Shown: positions 50,701-60,666 of the stretch, piece by piece
Layout: each line of letters starts with the position of its first letter
Numbering within the stretch: position 1 is the stretch's first letter
DNA from: Clostridiaceae bacterium AF10-41
GTDB lineage: Bacteria > Bacillota > Clostridia > Clostridiales > Clostridiaceae
DNA length: 64,000 bases
Direction of reading: 5' to 3'
NCBI GenBank assembly: GCA_027686065.1
Contig: JAQCTH010000006.1
Coordinates: 12,682-76,681, forward strand
Notes under the pieces: generated by a model
Told to the model about the DNA's origin: nothing
The model's database searches: none
The model's input: only the letters and a program-made list of their open reading frames with translations
Position numbers and translations under genes: made by a program

Positions 50701-52938
50701 TTATAAATATTTAGCAGTTAATGATTTTTTACATTCTCTTAGTCCTAGAGGAGTTCCTTCAAATATTATTTCTCCCCCTTTAGTTCCTCCATCTGGTCCA
50801 AGATCTATAATCCAATCCGTTCTTTTAATTACATCTATGTTATGTTCAATAATAATAACTGTATTTCCATTATCCACAATATTTTCAACTATATTTACAA
50901 ACTTTTCAACATCAGCCATATGAAGACCTGTGGTAGGTTCATCCATTATATATACTGAACTTTCTTTATGTAATTCACTTGCTAGCTTTAATCTTTGACA
51001 TTCACCACCTGATAGTGTATCTAAAGTTTGACCTAAAGTTATATATCCAATTCCCATATCCTCAATGGATTGTAGCTTTGTTTTAATTGCTTTTATATTA
51101 AAGAATTTTATAGCTTCTGTTACAGTCATATCAAGAACTTCAATAATATTTTTACCTTGCAATTTATACTCTAAAACTTCTTTTTTAAACTTCTTACCAT
51201 CACAAACATCACAAGTACTCTTAATATTTTCCATGAAGGCAAGATTTGTTTCTATTACTCCACTCCCCTTACAATTTTCACAAGCACCTTCTGAGTTCGC
51301 ACTAAATAATGATACATTAACACCATTTTCTTTTGCAAAAGCCTTTCTTATATTATCCATAATTCCACTATAGGTTGCTAAACTCGATCTTGAATTTGCT
51401 CCTACAGGACTTTGATCTATTAATACAGCTTCTTTATTTTGCTTTAAAAACTCTTGTTTAATTAATGTACTTTTCCCTGAACCTGCAACTCCTGTTACTA
51501 CAGTTAGTACTTCTTTTGGTATGTTAACAGATATATTCTTCAAGTTATTTTTCTTACAATTAATAGCTTTTAAATATCCATTATGTAATCTTACATTTTC
51601 CTTGATATCAAGTGACTTATTTAAGGCATTACCTGTTAAAGTCCCCGAAGTAAGTAAGTTTTCATAACTTCCTTCATATACTATTTCTCCCCCATTAGTT
51701 CCTGCTAACGGTCCAACATCAATAATATGATCTGCAATTTTAATAACATCAGGATCATGTTCAACGACAATTACAGTATTTCCTTTATCACGTAATTTTC
51801 TTAAAAGGTTATTTAACTTATAAACATCCCTTGGATGAAGACCTATACTTGGTTCATCAAATATATACATCAAATCTATAAGATTACTATTAAGGTGTTT
51901 TACCATTTTAATGCGTTGAGATTCTCCTCCTGATAATGATGAAGTTTCTCTATCTAAAGTTAAATATCCAAGCCCTATATCAATAATGTTATTTAACTTT
52001 TCAATAATCCCTTTAACTAAAGGTTCCGCCTCTTGTTCCTTAATTTCTGCAATTACTTTAACTAATGCATCAATTTGCATACTAGTTAAATCTGCAATAT
52101 TATATCCATTAATTAAGCAACTATATACTCTTTCATGAATTCTTTTTCCTTTGCATAGAGGACATTCCCCCTCTATAAGTAACTTACTTAATTTCTTTTT
52201 AGCAGCTTCAGAAATTTCTCCTTCTTTCTTTAAGTAAAGTCTATTAAATTTAACTATTAAGCCTTCATATGTTAAATTCATTGTTCCTACTTCATCTATT
52301 TTTATCTTCTCTGCTTCTCCATATAAGAATTTTTGTAATTCATCTTCTGAATAGTTACATATCTTTTTATCATTATCAAAGAATCCAGATTCAGTAAACA
52401 GCTTCCAATGCCAAGACCCAATCCCAAACCCAGAAAGTAATATTGCTCCTTCATTTAATGATTTAGTTGTATCAACTATTTCATCCATATTAGGAACTAA
52501 CTTTTTCCCAAGGCCTTCACACTCAGGACACATTCCATTTATATCATTAAATGAAAACATATTTGCCTTTCCGATATATGTACTTCCAAATCTCGAATAT
52601 AAAGTTCTAAGATATGAATTTATATCTGTAATAGTACCTAATGTTGATCTCGAATTACCACCAAGTCTGCTTTGATCAATGATAATTGGTGTAGAAAGAT
52701 TCTCAATGTGATCAGCTTTTACCGCTCCATACTTAGGCAAGAAATTTCTTATAAACGCACTAAATGTCTCATTCAATTGGCGTTTTGCTTCTTTAGCCAC
52801 TGTTTCAAAAACAATTGATGATTTTCCTGAACCAGAAACTCCCGTAAAAATTGTTATTTTTCTTTTAGGTATTTTTAAAGATACATTCTTTAAATTATTT
52901 TCTCTACATCCTTTTAAATAAATAAATTCATCAGCCAT
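50701..52938 (-). CDS. UvrA-like ABC ATPase (class II, UvrA2)
   Basis: A 745-residue soluble tandem ABC ATPase. Walker A motifs are FTGVSGSGKSS (about 32) and VTGVAGSGKST (about 480). The signatures LSGGESQRIKMVKHL and LSGGECQRLKLASEL, and the UvrA zinc modules C-P-E-C, C-P-L-C, C-E-N-C and C-D-V-C, are all present. It is about 200 residues shorter than UvrA, with the UvrB-binding region missing. Such forms are tied to tolerance of DNA-intercalating or ribosome-targeting antibiotics. It lies 18 bp after the double MerR regulator and is likely controlled by it. Confidence 0.9.
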   Translation of the reverse strand: MADEFIYLKGCRENNLKNVSLKIPKRKITIFTGVSGSGKSSIVFETVAKEAKRQLNETFSAFIRNFLPKYGAVKADHIENLSTPIIIDQSRLGGNSRSTLGTITDINSYLRTLYSRFGSTYIGKANMFSFNDINGMCPECEGLGKKLVPNMDEIVDTTKSLNEGAILLSGFGIGSWHWKLFTESGFFDNDKKICNYSEDELQKFLYGEAEKIKIDEVGTMNLTYEGLIVKFNRLYLKKEGEISEAAKKKLSKLLIEGECPLCKGKRIHERVYSCLINGYNIADLTSMQIDALVKVIAEIKEQEAEPLVKGIIEKLNNIIDIGLGYLTLDRETSSLSGGESQRIKMVKHLNSNLIDLMYIFDEPSIGLHPRDVYKLNNLLRKLRDKGNTVIVVEHDPDVIKIADHIIDVGPLAGTNGGEIVYEGSYENLLTSGTLTGNALNKSLDIKENVRLHNGYLKAINCKKNNLKNISVNIPKEVLTVVTGVAGSGKSTLIKQEFLKQNKEAVLIDQSPVGANSRSSLATYSGIMDNIRKAFAKENGVNVSLFSANSEGACENCKGSGVIETNLAFMENIKSTCDVCDGKKFKKEVLEYKLQGKNIIEVLDMTVTEAIKFFNIKAIKTKLQSIEDMGIGYITLGQTLDTLSGGECQRLKLASELHKESSVYIMDEPTTGLHMADVEKFVNIVENIVDNGNTVIIIEHNIDVIKRTDWIIDLGPDGGTKGGEIIFEGTPLGLRECKKSLTAKYL

Positions 52939-52956
52939 TTTATCCCTCCATTACTT

Positions 52957-53694
52957 TTAAATTATCATTTCTATATCCTGAATTACTTCCTTTAAACTTA
53001 ATTCAATATCCCTCATAGGTTCTAATAATTTGTTAAATTCACCTAATATATCATACTCTAAATCTAGATTATAGATAATTTCTTTTAAAGTTTTATTGTT
53101 ATTAAACTTTATTTTATTAATTAATTTCAATACAGCACTTGCTGTATAATTTAACTCCCTTAAAGACTTAACAAAAATTCCCATGATTAAATCTTTTTCC
53201 GAATAAACTCTATATTTATTTTTCTTATTTCTTGCTATATTTAATAAGCCGTTATTTTCCCAATATATCAATACATCATTAGTAACTCCGATTTTTTTAG
53301 CAACCTCATTAGTTTTAAAGTTATTATTAGTGTTATTTAAATTTGTAGTTTTTAATCTAATTAGTGATTCTCTAATTACTATAGAATCATTTCTAATTTG
53401 ATTTTGAATATATTCTAAGTAATTTTTAGCTTTATTTAATGCTAACTCCAATTTTCCTTGAGCTATAGAATTAATTATATCCAATGATTTAATCTTAAAT
53501 TCAATTTTAATTATATCTATATTTAATAATTTTCTAGCTAGCTTAATTTGTTCTAAATGCCTTTCAGTAAAAACTCTATATCCATTCGCTTTTCTTTTTA
53601 CTTCTTCAATATGTCCCCACTTCTCATATAATATAACTGTATTAGGATGAACATTAATAATTTTAGCTATTTGAGCTGTTGTATAACTTTTCAT
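52957..53694 (-). CDS. Double-HTH MerR regulator
   Basis: A 245-residue protein with two MerR-type winged helices. The first is at 4-70 (YTTAQIAKIINVHPNTVILY, then ANGYRVFTERHLEQI) and the second at about 123-190 (FKTNEVAKKIGVTNDVLIYW, then NKYRVYSEKDLI). Typical MerR proteins carry one HTH and dimerise; this one could bind as a monomer or recognise two half-operators. The region 53695-53833 upstream contains a GGGGGATAG stretch but no certain promoter. It precedes the UvrA-like ATPase by 18 bp, so it probably controls drug-inducible expression of that gene. Confidence 0.85.
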   Translation of the reverse strand: MKSYTTAQIAKIINVHPNTVILYEKWGHIEEVKRKANGYRVFTERHLEQIKLARKLLNIDIIKIEFKIKSLDIINSIAQGKLELALNKAKNYLEYIQNQIRNDSIVIRESLIRLKTTNLNNTNNNFKTNEVAKKIGVTNDVLIYWENNGLLNIARNKKNKYRVYSEKDLIMGIFVKSLRELNYTASAVLKLINKIKFNNNKTLKEIIYNLDLEYDILGEFNKLLEPMRDIELSLKEVIQDIEMII

Positions 53695-53833
53695 TAATTA
53701 TCTCCTGTTTAAATCTTTGATTACATTAATTGATTGTAACATATAACTAAAACTCTGGGGGATAGTGTAGACTTTCTTTGTTATATACTTAATACAGAAA
53801 AATAATATTAATTATATAAAATAATATAAATTA

Positions 53834-53861
53834 AGGGAGCTAACCTCTAAGGTAGCTCCCT
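53834..53861 (-). terminator. Hairpin after GNAT gene
   Basis: AGGGAGCTA / TAGCTCCCT stem with an AT-rich, weakly T-rich flank on the minus strand, past the acetyltransferase stop. Confidence 0.6.
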
Positions 53862-53913
53862 ATAAGCAATATACAAATGTGTCAATAACCATTTTAATAT
53901 ATACATGTATATT

Positions 53914-54513
53914 CTAATTATTAAATTCATCTAGTGGTAATTCATTACAATCATATTTTTCTCTAAACTCATCCTCAAGAATACTCATGGTAACCATATC
54001 GTAATATTTATGATTATAAAACCATCCATCACGTTTAATACCTTCTCTTTTAAATCCTATTTGCTCGTAAACATGAATTGCTCTTTCGTTAAATAAAAAG
54101 GCCTCTAATTCTACTCTATGTAAATTGAGCATTCCAAAAACATAATTTAAGGCTAGAATTATAGCTTCACTTCCATAACCCTTATTAAAATCTTCTTTTC
54201 TATTTATAGAAACTCTCATACTTCCACTTCTACTGTTTCTATAAATATCATTAATTACAACTTCTCCTACAGCCTTATTTGATTCTTTTGAAAATATTAA
54301 AAAATCAATTCTACTTTTATCACTACTTATACTGTCTAAGTATGTATCAATATCTGATTTACTGAATATTTGTTGACTTCCTGTAAAAATCATTGACTCA
54401 ATACTACAATTACTTAAATCTTTCCAATATTCTTCTGCATACTCAGGGTCCAATTTTTTAAGATATACCACATTTCCTTTTAATTCTAAAAAACTTCTTG
54501 CATCAAGATTCAT
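53914..54513 (-). CDS. GNAT acetyltransferase (RimJ/RimL-like)
   Basis: A 199-residue acetyl-CoA-dependent acetyltransferase. The RimJ/L hallmark start has a long N-terminal arm, and residues 115-135 contain the acetyl-CoA loop (GYGSEAIILALNYVF, of Q/R-x-x-G-x-G/A form). The closing segment LHRVELEAFLFNERAIHVYE, then IGFKREGIKRDGWF, is classic. It likely modifies a protein N-terminus or a small molecule; the target is not predictable. Monocistronic. Confidence 0.9.
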   Translation of the reverse strand: MNLDARSFLELKGNVVYLKKLDPEYAEEYWKDLSNCSIESMIFTGSQQIFSKSDIDTYLDSISSDKSRIDFLIFSKESNKAVGEVVINDIYRNSRSGSMRVSINRKEDFNKGYGSEAIILALNYVFGMLNLHRVELEAFLFNERAIHVYEQIGFKREGIKRDGWFYNHKYYDMVTMSILEDEFREKYDCNELPLDEFNN

Positions 54514-55057
54514 TTATTTACCCCCTTAAATTTATGTCTTCACTAAACATAAACCTTCAATTTACTACCTTTTAAAAATCTTATTCTTAATATAATATCA
54601 TTATATATTGATCAAAAAACCTCTTCAATCTCATTTATTGTTCTGTATCAATTTTAAGCATAATTCACCTTAATTTATGATCTAAAAGTAATTCTATAAA
54701 TTCATAATTTTCATTAATATCTAATTTAATATTAAAGTTATGAATTTTATTTTTAGTAAAAATATTATATTTAAGAATTAGAGCATTTACAGTAAAGTTG
54801 ATAGCTATAACTCAACAGGCTATTAAAATAGGAATACACTTAAAAGAATTTAATTTAGTAAATTAAAAGCTATATGTTCAAAGATATCCTCAAATTCATT
54901 ATAGGATGTTCCTTAACCATATAGCTTGATTTTATAATTTTTGTACTGGTTGGTATTTTTAAATGAGCTATTTGTTATGCAAAATTTTAATATGACTTTT
55001 TTTAATATTTTATTTGACTTTTTTTAGTTGGTCTTTAGTGGTGTTTATATAATTAAA
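54514..55057. other. Gene-free interval with a long hairpin and a coding relic
   Basis: AT-rich, with no intact gene. On the minus strand about 54815-54678 an open stretch without a start codon reads INFTVNALILKYNIFTKNKI and runs on to a stop, which looks like a gene relic. A 61-bp foldback (54867-54927) has AAGCTATATG / CATATAGCTT arms enclosing TATCCT / AGGATG. Confidence 0.4.
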
Positions 55058-57031
55058 TCAACTAACAATTCTATAGTAAACTTTTGAAGTGAGAATATAC
55101 ACTATAGCATAGAAAATAGCAAATACAAAAATTGTTCCTGCTGTGCATAATGCAAATAGTGTAACATTGGTAAGATTTAATACTGCTAAAAGCTTAACTA
55201 TAACCTTAAATGCAAATGCAATATGAATAATTGCTGTTACTAGTGGTAGGAAAAATACCATAAGCACTTGGCTTCCAATTGATTTTCTTATTTCTTCTTT
55301 ACTCATTCCAACCTTTTTCATAATTTCAAAACGTTCTTTATCATCATAGCCCTCTGAAATTTGTTTGTAGTAAATAATAAGAACTGTTGCCATAATGAAA
55401 AGTACTCCAAGGAATATACCTAAGAAGAAAAGACCTCCGTATAAAGAAAAGAAAGATTCTCTAGATTCTTCTAAACCATCGCATCTACCTACAATAGATA
55501 ATTCATTTATTTTATTGTTAATCTCATTAGTTAAAGCAATCTCTTTATCTGCATCTTCGTCAGTATCAAATGCAAAATAATAAGATAACTCACTAATATC
55601 CCCAGCACCTTTACCACTAGAACTATATACTTCTTCAATATCTTTCTCATCAGGCATTATAATAAAGTAACCATTAGCAACTACTGCAGAAGCAATTCCA
55701 TCCACTGTCATACTATTTATACGATCCTTTATTTTTAATTCTTTACCTAAAACATTAATACTATCCCCTATGATTTCTCCTCTATAAGTGAAAATTAGCA
55801 CTTCATTTTCCTTCAAAGTTATAGACTTATTCGCTAAGTCATTATATTCACTTAATGGAATAAATTCTAAAAAGCATAAGTTGTTCACCTGTAAATTATT
55901 GCCATCATCCGTGAAATAATTCTTATCTTGTATCATAGCCAAAGATAAAGATCGATATTTAACTATATTTTTTATATCAGTACCATTCTTCTCTGCCTTA
56001 TCCTTTATCATAGCGCTAATTTCTTCTGACTTTTCTTTTGATATATTTTTTGCACTTATTGAAATATCTCTTGGATATCTGGTTCTAAGTACATCCTCCA
56101 TCCCAATATATAATGATACTGTAGTAGATATCATTACTAGAACAGTTGTCGAAAGAATACATATATTAGCAAGCCCTATTGCATTTTGCTTCATTCTATA
56201 AATCATACCTGATACATTTATAAAATTATTAGTCTTATAGTAAAATTTTTTATTCTTTCTAAGCATTTTTAAAAGAGCTATACTTCCTGCAGTAAATAGA
56301 GCCCAAGTTCCTATCATAACAAGAATTACTGCTAGAAAAAACCTATTAAGTGCAGCTAAAGGTGCTTCTGTTGTTACTGCGATATAATATCCTGATCCAA
56401 GACTGCTAAGCCCAATCAATGTAAGAACCCATCTTGTTCTTGGCTCCTTTTCACCAACCTGACCACCCTTAAGAAGCTCAACAGGTTTTGAAAGATGAAT
56501 TTGTCTTAAATTATTTAAAAGGGTTAAGACAAAAATTAAACCAAATAAAATAGTTGTTACAATTAAAGAGTTAGTAGAAATAAAAAAACCCATAGGAACC
56601 TTAAAATGTAAAATCTTAAGAAGCACCAAAAATATAAGCTTACTTACTCCAATTCCTAAAAGAATCCCCATTACCATACTTATAATAGCTACGAAAAATG
56701 ATTCCCAAAATAGTACTTTAGCAATATGCTTTTTCTCCATTCCAAGTATATTATATAAACCAAGTTCTTTTTTACGTCTTTTTATAAGAAAGCTATTAGT
56801 ATAGAACAAGAAAATAATTGAAAATAAACCAATAACACACGTTCCTAATCTAAGTATAATTTTAAGGCTATCGCCTCCAGACATATCATCTAACCCATCA
56901 TTTACTGATATAAAGTGTAAGATATAAAACATAGCAATAGAAGATATACAAGTTAAAATATATGGGAAATAAGTCTTCCCGTTCTTTTTAATATTAGTAG
57001 CGGCCAGCTTTTGATAGAACATATTACTCAT
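55058..57031 (-). CDS. Bce-type ABC permease
   Basis: 657 residues from an ATG at 57031, placed by the AGGTGG ribosome site and an 8-bp overlap with the ATPase stop codon; a start at 57052 would give seven more residues. Ten membrane helices form the BceB topology: FtsX cores at both ends and a large extracellular loop (about 310-520) between helices 7 and 8 that binds peptide antibiotics. The permease pairs with the ATPase upstream and signals to the histidine kinase. It lacks the bacitracin specificity marks, so the drug cannot be named. Confidence 0.9.
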   Translation of the reverse strand: MSNMFYQKLAATNIKKNGKTYFPYILTCISSIAMFYILHFISVNDGLDDMSGGDSLKIILRLGTCVIGLFSIIFLFYTNSFLIKRRKKELGLYNILGMEKKHIAKVLFWESFFVAIISMVMGILLGIGVSKLIFLVLLKILHFKVPMGFFISTNSLIVTTILFGLIFVLTLLNNLRQIHLSKPVELLKGGQVGEKEPRTRWVLTLIGLSSLGSGYYIAVTTEAPLAALNRFFLAVILVMIGTWALFTAGSIALLKMLRKNKKFYYKTNNFINVSGMIYRMKQNAIGLANICILSTTVLVMISTTVSLYIGMEDVLRTRYPRDISISAKNISKEKSEEISAMIKDKAEKNGTDIKNIVKYRSLSLAMIQDKNYFTDDGNNLQVNNLCFLEFIPLSEYNDLANKSITLKENEVLIFTYRGEIIGDSINVLGKELKIKDRINSMTVDGIASAVVANGYFIIMPDEKDIEEVYSSSGKGAGDISELSYYFAFDTDEDADKEIALTNEINNKINELSIVGRCDGLEESRESFFSLYGGLFFLGIFLGVLFIMATVLIIYYKQISEGYDDKERFEIMKKVGMSKEEIRKSIGSQVLMVFFLPLVTAIIHIAFAFKVIVKLLAVLNLTNVTLFALCTAGTIFVFAIFYAIVYILTSKVYYRIVS

Positions 57032-57791
57032 TTTTTGCACCACCTGTAGCAATTATAGTAAGTGTATCTGAAATTTTTTGATACATTTCCTCTTGAGACA
57101 TAGATGCTCTATAAAGCTGATGAAAAACCTCCCCATCCTTTATAAAAAGTACACGACTTGCATGGCTGGCTGCTTTAGTACTATGAGTAACCATTATTAT
57201 GGTTTGTTCTTCTTTATTTATATCATTGAATAGACGTAGAAGTTCATCGCTTGAATGAGAATCTAACGCTCCAGTAGGCTCATCTGCAAGAATAAGTTGA
57301 GGACTAGTTATTAAAGCTCTTGCAACAGCAGCCCTTTGCTTTTGCCCTCCAGATACTTCATAAGGATACTTATTTAATATTCCGTCTATATTAAGTTTTT
57401 TAGCTATAGGTTTTAAACGACTATTCATTTCATTAAAGGCTTTTCCAGATAAAACAAGGGGTAAAAATATATTGTCTTGTAGTGAAAAGGTGTCAAGAAG
57501 ATTAAAGTCTTGAAATACAAAGCCTAAATTATCGCGTCTAAACTTAGAAATCTCCTTTTCTTTAATATTAATACTGCTTATTCCATTAAGTACTACCTCT
57601 CCACTTGTTGGCTTATCAAGAGCCGCAATAATATTTAACAGTGTTGTCTTACCAGAACCAGACTCACCCATTATAGCTACATATTCACCTTTTTCTACTG
57701 AAAAGGATACCTCTGATAAGGCCTGAACATGGTTTCCTCCAAAACGGCTAGTATATATTTTTTTAAGTTTCTTTACTTCTAATATTGACAT
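57024..57791 (-). CDS. Bce-type ABC transporter ATP-binding protein
   Basis: A 255-residue ATPase of the peptide-resistance exporter class. Walker A is GESGSGKTT (about 38-46), the Q-loop lies in FVFQDFNLL, the signature is VSGGQKQR and Walker B LILADEPTGALD, with the H-loop in VTHSTKAA. It powers removal of a cell-wall-active peptide from its target together with the permease, which it overlaps by 8 bp. Transcription starts at a TATACT -10 (57827-57832) downstream of a BceR-like box. Confidence 0.93.
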   Translation of the reverse strand: MSILEVKKLKKIYTSRFGGNHVQALSEVSFSVEKGEYVAIMGESGSGKTTLLNIIAALDKPTSGEVVLNGISSINIKEKEISKFRRDNLGFVFQDFNLLDTFSLQDNIFLPLVLSGKAFNEMNSRLKPIAKKLNIDGILNKYPYEVSGGQKQRAAVARALITSPQLILADEPTGALDSHSSDELLRLFNDINKEEQTIIMVTHSTKAASHASRVLFIKDGEVFHQLYRASMSQEEMYQKISDTLTIIATGGAKNE

Positions 57792-57885
57792 AAATTATTC
57801 AACCTCCAAAAATTCTTATCATGTTCAGTATAACAAAAGGAAGAAATGGCTGCCTTAATCTTGACTTACATTTCTTCCTCTAACC

Positions 57886-57899
57886 TTACACCTTTGTAA
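57886..57899. promoter_or_regulatory. BceR-like operator
   Basis: TTACA-CCTT-TGTAA fits the TNACA-N4-TGTAA consensus of BceR-type regulators. It lies upstream of the weak -35 and TATACT -10 of the ABC operon, in the position needed for activation. Confidence 0.65.
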
Positions 57900-57919
57900 G
57901 ATTGAAATTAAATACTACA

Positions 57920-58933
57920 CTACTCTATTCCTACTTCAATAGTTTCTAGATTAATTTTTACCTTTGTTCCCTTATCCACCTTTGATTCTATAGTTATACT
58001 ATGAGAAAGTTTATTTAAAATCTGTTTACATAGATATAAACCAAGTCCTGTAGATTTTTTATCCCATCTTCCGTTATATCCTGTAAATCCTCTTTCAAAT
58101 ATACGTGATAAATCCTCCTCTCTTATCCCAATGCCCGTATCTTCTATAACAAGAGTTTTTTTAGAAATCTTATCTATGTATATTGAAATAGTCCCATCCT
58201 TCGTGTACTTTAATGCATTTGATAACAGCTGCTCAATAACGAATACCAACCATTTTTCATCTGTTAATATATCACAATTTAGCTCTTTAAAATTTAATTT
58301 TATTTTCTTTCTTATAAACATTCTCGAATATTTTCGTACTGCCTGTTTTACGATATTATCAAGACTTTGCTTTCTTAATACAAGATCAGACGACATACTT
58401 TCAAGTCTTAGGTACTGTAATACAAATTCTACATATTGCTCGACCTTAAATAATTCCATAGAAAGTTCTGAGCTTAAATCACTCTCTTCTGACTGAAGAA
58501 TCAAATGCATAGCCGAAATAGGTGTCTTTATTTGATGAGCCCATAAAGTATAGTAATCTACTAAATCGCTCCGACTTATATCTGCATTATAAGCTGTTTG
58601 AAGATTTTGCTTGTAAGTTATAGTAAGCAAATCATAATAGTCTTTTTCAATCAAATCTTTAGCCTCAGGAAGATTATCAAAATTTAAAATAATATTATCC
58701 TTTAACTCTTTAAGCAGCTTATGTTTCTTGTAGAAATAAAAAAAATCTACAATAAGAAAAAGGAATCCTATACTTATACAAAGAATACTAGCATAGGCTA
58801 CAGGTTCTACTGGAAGATTATATAAAGAAAATACAATTGTAAAAGTTAGACAACACAAAATCAAAAGAATAACACCCTTAAGTCTAGCTCTAATATAAAA
58901 AGTTATAATCTTAAAAATCTCTGCCTTCTTCAT
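57920..58933 (-). CDS. Bce-type intramembrane-sensing histidine kinase
   Basis: A 337-residue kinase with two close membrane helices (about 17-35 and 43-66) and almost no extracellular loop, as in BceS-type kinases that sense through the ABC permease. The phosphoacceptor is H133 in LWAHQIKTPISAM. The ATP-binding motifs are NALKYTKDG (N box), DTGIGI (G1) and GTGLGLYLCK-like STGLGLYLCKQ (G2). It is 1 bp after the response regulator gene and on the same strand as the transporter, forming the standard resistance module. Confidence 0.93.
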   Translation of the reverse strand: MKKAEIFKIITFYIRARLKGVILLILCCLTFTIVFSLYNLPVEPVAYASILCISIGFLFLIVDFFYFYKKHKLLKELKDNIILNFDNLPEAKDLIEKDYYDLLTITYKQNLQTAYNADISRSDLVDYYTLWAHQIKTPISAMHLILQSEESDLSSELSMELFKVEQYVEFVLQYLRLESMSSDLVLRKQSLDNIVKQAVRKYSRMFIRKKIKLNFKELNCDILTDEKWLVFVIEQLLSNALKYTKDGTISIYIDKISKKTLVIEDTGIGIREEDLSRIFERGFTGYNGRWDKKSTGLGLYLCKQILNKLSHSITIESKVDKGTKVKINLETIEVGIE

Positions 58934-58934
58934 A

Positions 58935-59606
58935 TCACTCCACCAAATATCCTATACCTTTTTTAGTTATAATAAAATCGTATAGCCCTATCTCATGTAG
59001 CCTTTTACGTAATCTTGTTATATTAACAGTTAATGTATTATCATCAATGTAACTATCTGTCTCCCACAATCTTGTCATAATAATATCTCTAGATACAATT
59101 TTGCCTTTATTCTCCATAAGTGTTTGTAATATCTTATTTTCATTTTTTGATAACTCAGTCCTATTTCCATTATAGGTTACGGAAGAATCGCTCATATTAA
59201 GTATTGCTCCTCTATGCTCAAGTAAATTAGTCTGTGCAGTAAAGTCATAAGTACGCCTAAGTAAAGCCTGCACCTTTGCTGTTAAAACATTAAGATCAAA
59301 TGGTTTTGCAATAAAATCGTCTCCTCCCATATTCATAGCCATAACTATATTCATATTATCTGAAGCTGATGATATAAATATAATAGGAATCTTTGAAATC
59401 TTTCGAATCTCATTGCACCAATGATAGCCATTGAAAAAGGGTAAAGTAATATCTAAAAGAATAAGCTGTGGATTGTAGGAGGCAAAAATAGAAAGTACAT
59501 CCTTAAAATCAGTCACACAGTCCACTTCATATCCCCATGATTTTATATGATTTTTTAAAGCTTTAGAAATTATTAAATCATCCTCTACTATAAGAATCTT
59601 ATACAT
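58935..59606 (-). CDS. Bce-type response regulator (OmpR/PhoB family)
   Basis: A 223-residue regulator with a receiver domain (acidic E8-D9-D10, phosphoacceptor D52 in LLDITLP, K in IAKPF) and an OmpR winged helix (SKNENKILQTLMENKGKIVS, then DDNTLTVNITRLRKRL). It is the cognate partner of the adjacent kinase and probably activates the ABC operon through the TTACA-N4-TGTAA box at 57886-57899. It starts the two-component pair; the ABC genes are transcribed separately downstream. Confidence 0.94.
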   Translation of the reverse strand: MYKILIVEDDLIISKALKNHIKSWGYEVDCVTDFKDVLSIFASYNPQLILLDITLPFFNGYHWCNEIRKISKIPIIFISSASDNMNIVMAMNMGGDDFIAKPFDLNVLTAKVQALLRRTYDFTAQTNLLEHRGAILNMSDSSVTYNGNRTELSKNENKILQTLMENKGKIVSRDIIMTRLWETDSYIDDNTLTVNITRLRKRLHEIGLYDFIITKKGIGYLVE

Positions 59607-59697
59607 TTACTTATCTCCTCAATTCCTTTTTAATCCAAATAATAACCTAATTATATCATAACTAATTTTATACATTGATTTCTTGTATTTATTTATG

Positions 59698-60585
59698 TTA
59701 AAGTTTATTCTTTTTCAATATATCTCTGATATCATCAATATCTCTAGCATAATAATCCGCACCTGTTTTCTCACATACCTTCTCATAATTTGAGAAGGCT
59801 GAACCTCCTAATATTATTATAGGTGAATTTTTACCGAAATATTTTTTTATAGCGCTTATCATATATATTGCAGAGTCTATATGATATTCCAATGTAATAG
59901 AAATTGCGATAATTTTTGGTTTTTCAATATCTATTGCTTTGACAACACTCTGTACTGGAACGTTACAACCTAAATAAATTACATTCCATCCTTCAACTTC
60001 TAATATATCACTTATCATTCTTAATCCAATATTATGAATCTCTGCACCTGCATTTAAGGATATCATTGATTTTGATTTAATACTTTTTCTCTTCTCTCTA
60101 AATTTTATCTCTCTCATAACATCAATTGTTACCTCTGATATAAAGTGCTCCTTCCATACATCTACTTCCCCCTTATCCCATAAAACACCAACTTCTTTCA
60201 ATACCCTATCTAATATATCAAAAAATATATACTCTATATTCACACCATCTTCATGAAGATTTATTATAAACTTCCTTGCATTTTCACTATCCCCTTGTAA
60301 AAGATAATCTAGATAAACTTTATCAGCAATTTTTAAATCTATGCAATTGCTTTTGGTAGCTTTTTTAAAATGAGCCATTTCCTCAGATCTTCCTAAAAGA
60401 TAATCTAGTGTAACTTCAAATAAGTCAGCTATATTATTAAGCTTTTCCATATCAGGCACTCTAGTTCCTTGCTCATAGTTAGCCACTGTAGTTTGACCTA
60501 TGTTAAGTAACCTTGCAAGCTCTTTTTGTGTATATCCTTTATTCTTTCTAAGCTCTTTTATACGATTTGCAAACTCGTTATTCAT
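59698..60585 (-). CDS. XRE-type regulator fused to a CarH-like B12-binding domain
   Basis: A 295-residue fusion. Residues 5-66 are an XRE HTH (RIKELRKNKGYTQKELARLL, then VANYEQGTRVP). Residues about 90-165 form a helical cap with W136-x9-E146-H147 (LWDKGEVDVWKEHF), exactly the adenosyl-group-contacting motif of CarH photoreceptors. A cobalamin fold follows at about 172-295 with E182-x-H184-x-x-G187, then a GGSAF loop. H184 should be the lower ligand. CarH itself has a MerR head; here it is XRE. Residue 137 is Asp where CarH has the His that captures cobalt after light. It probably represses the divergent ABC operon in response to B12, light or both; inference. Confidence 0.85.
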   Translation of the reverse strand: MNNEFANRIKELRKNKGYTQKELARLLNIGQTTVANYEQGTRVPDMEKLNNIADLFEVTLDYLLGRSEEMAHFKKATKSNCIDLKIADKVYLDYLLQGDSENARKFIINLHEDGVNIEYIFFDILDRVLKEVGVLWDKGEVDVWKEHFISEVTIDVMREIKFREKRKSIKSKSMISLNAGAEIHNIGLRMISDILEVEGWNVIYLGCNVPVQSVVKAIDIEKPKIIAISITLEYHIDSAIYMISAIKKYFGKNSPIIILGGSAFSNYEKVCEKTGADYYARDIDDIRDILKKNKL

Positions 60586-60666
60586 ACCCTACTCCTTTTC
60601 ACAAAATATAATTATTTTAATTATATCACATTTCGTGTAGTTTATAGATATTTTTTATGAAAATTA

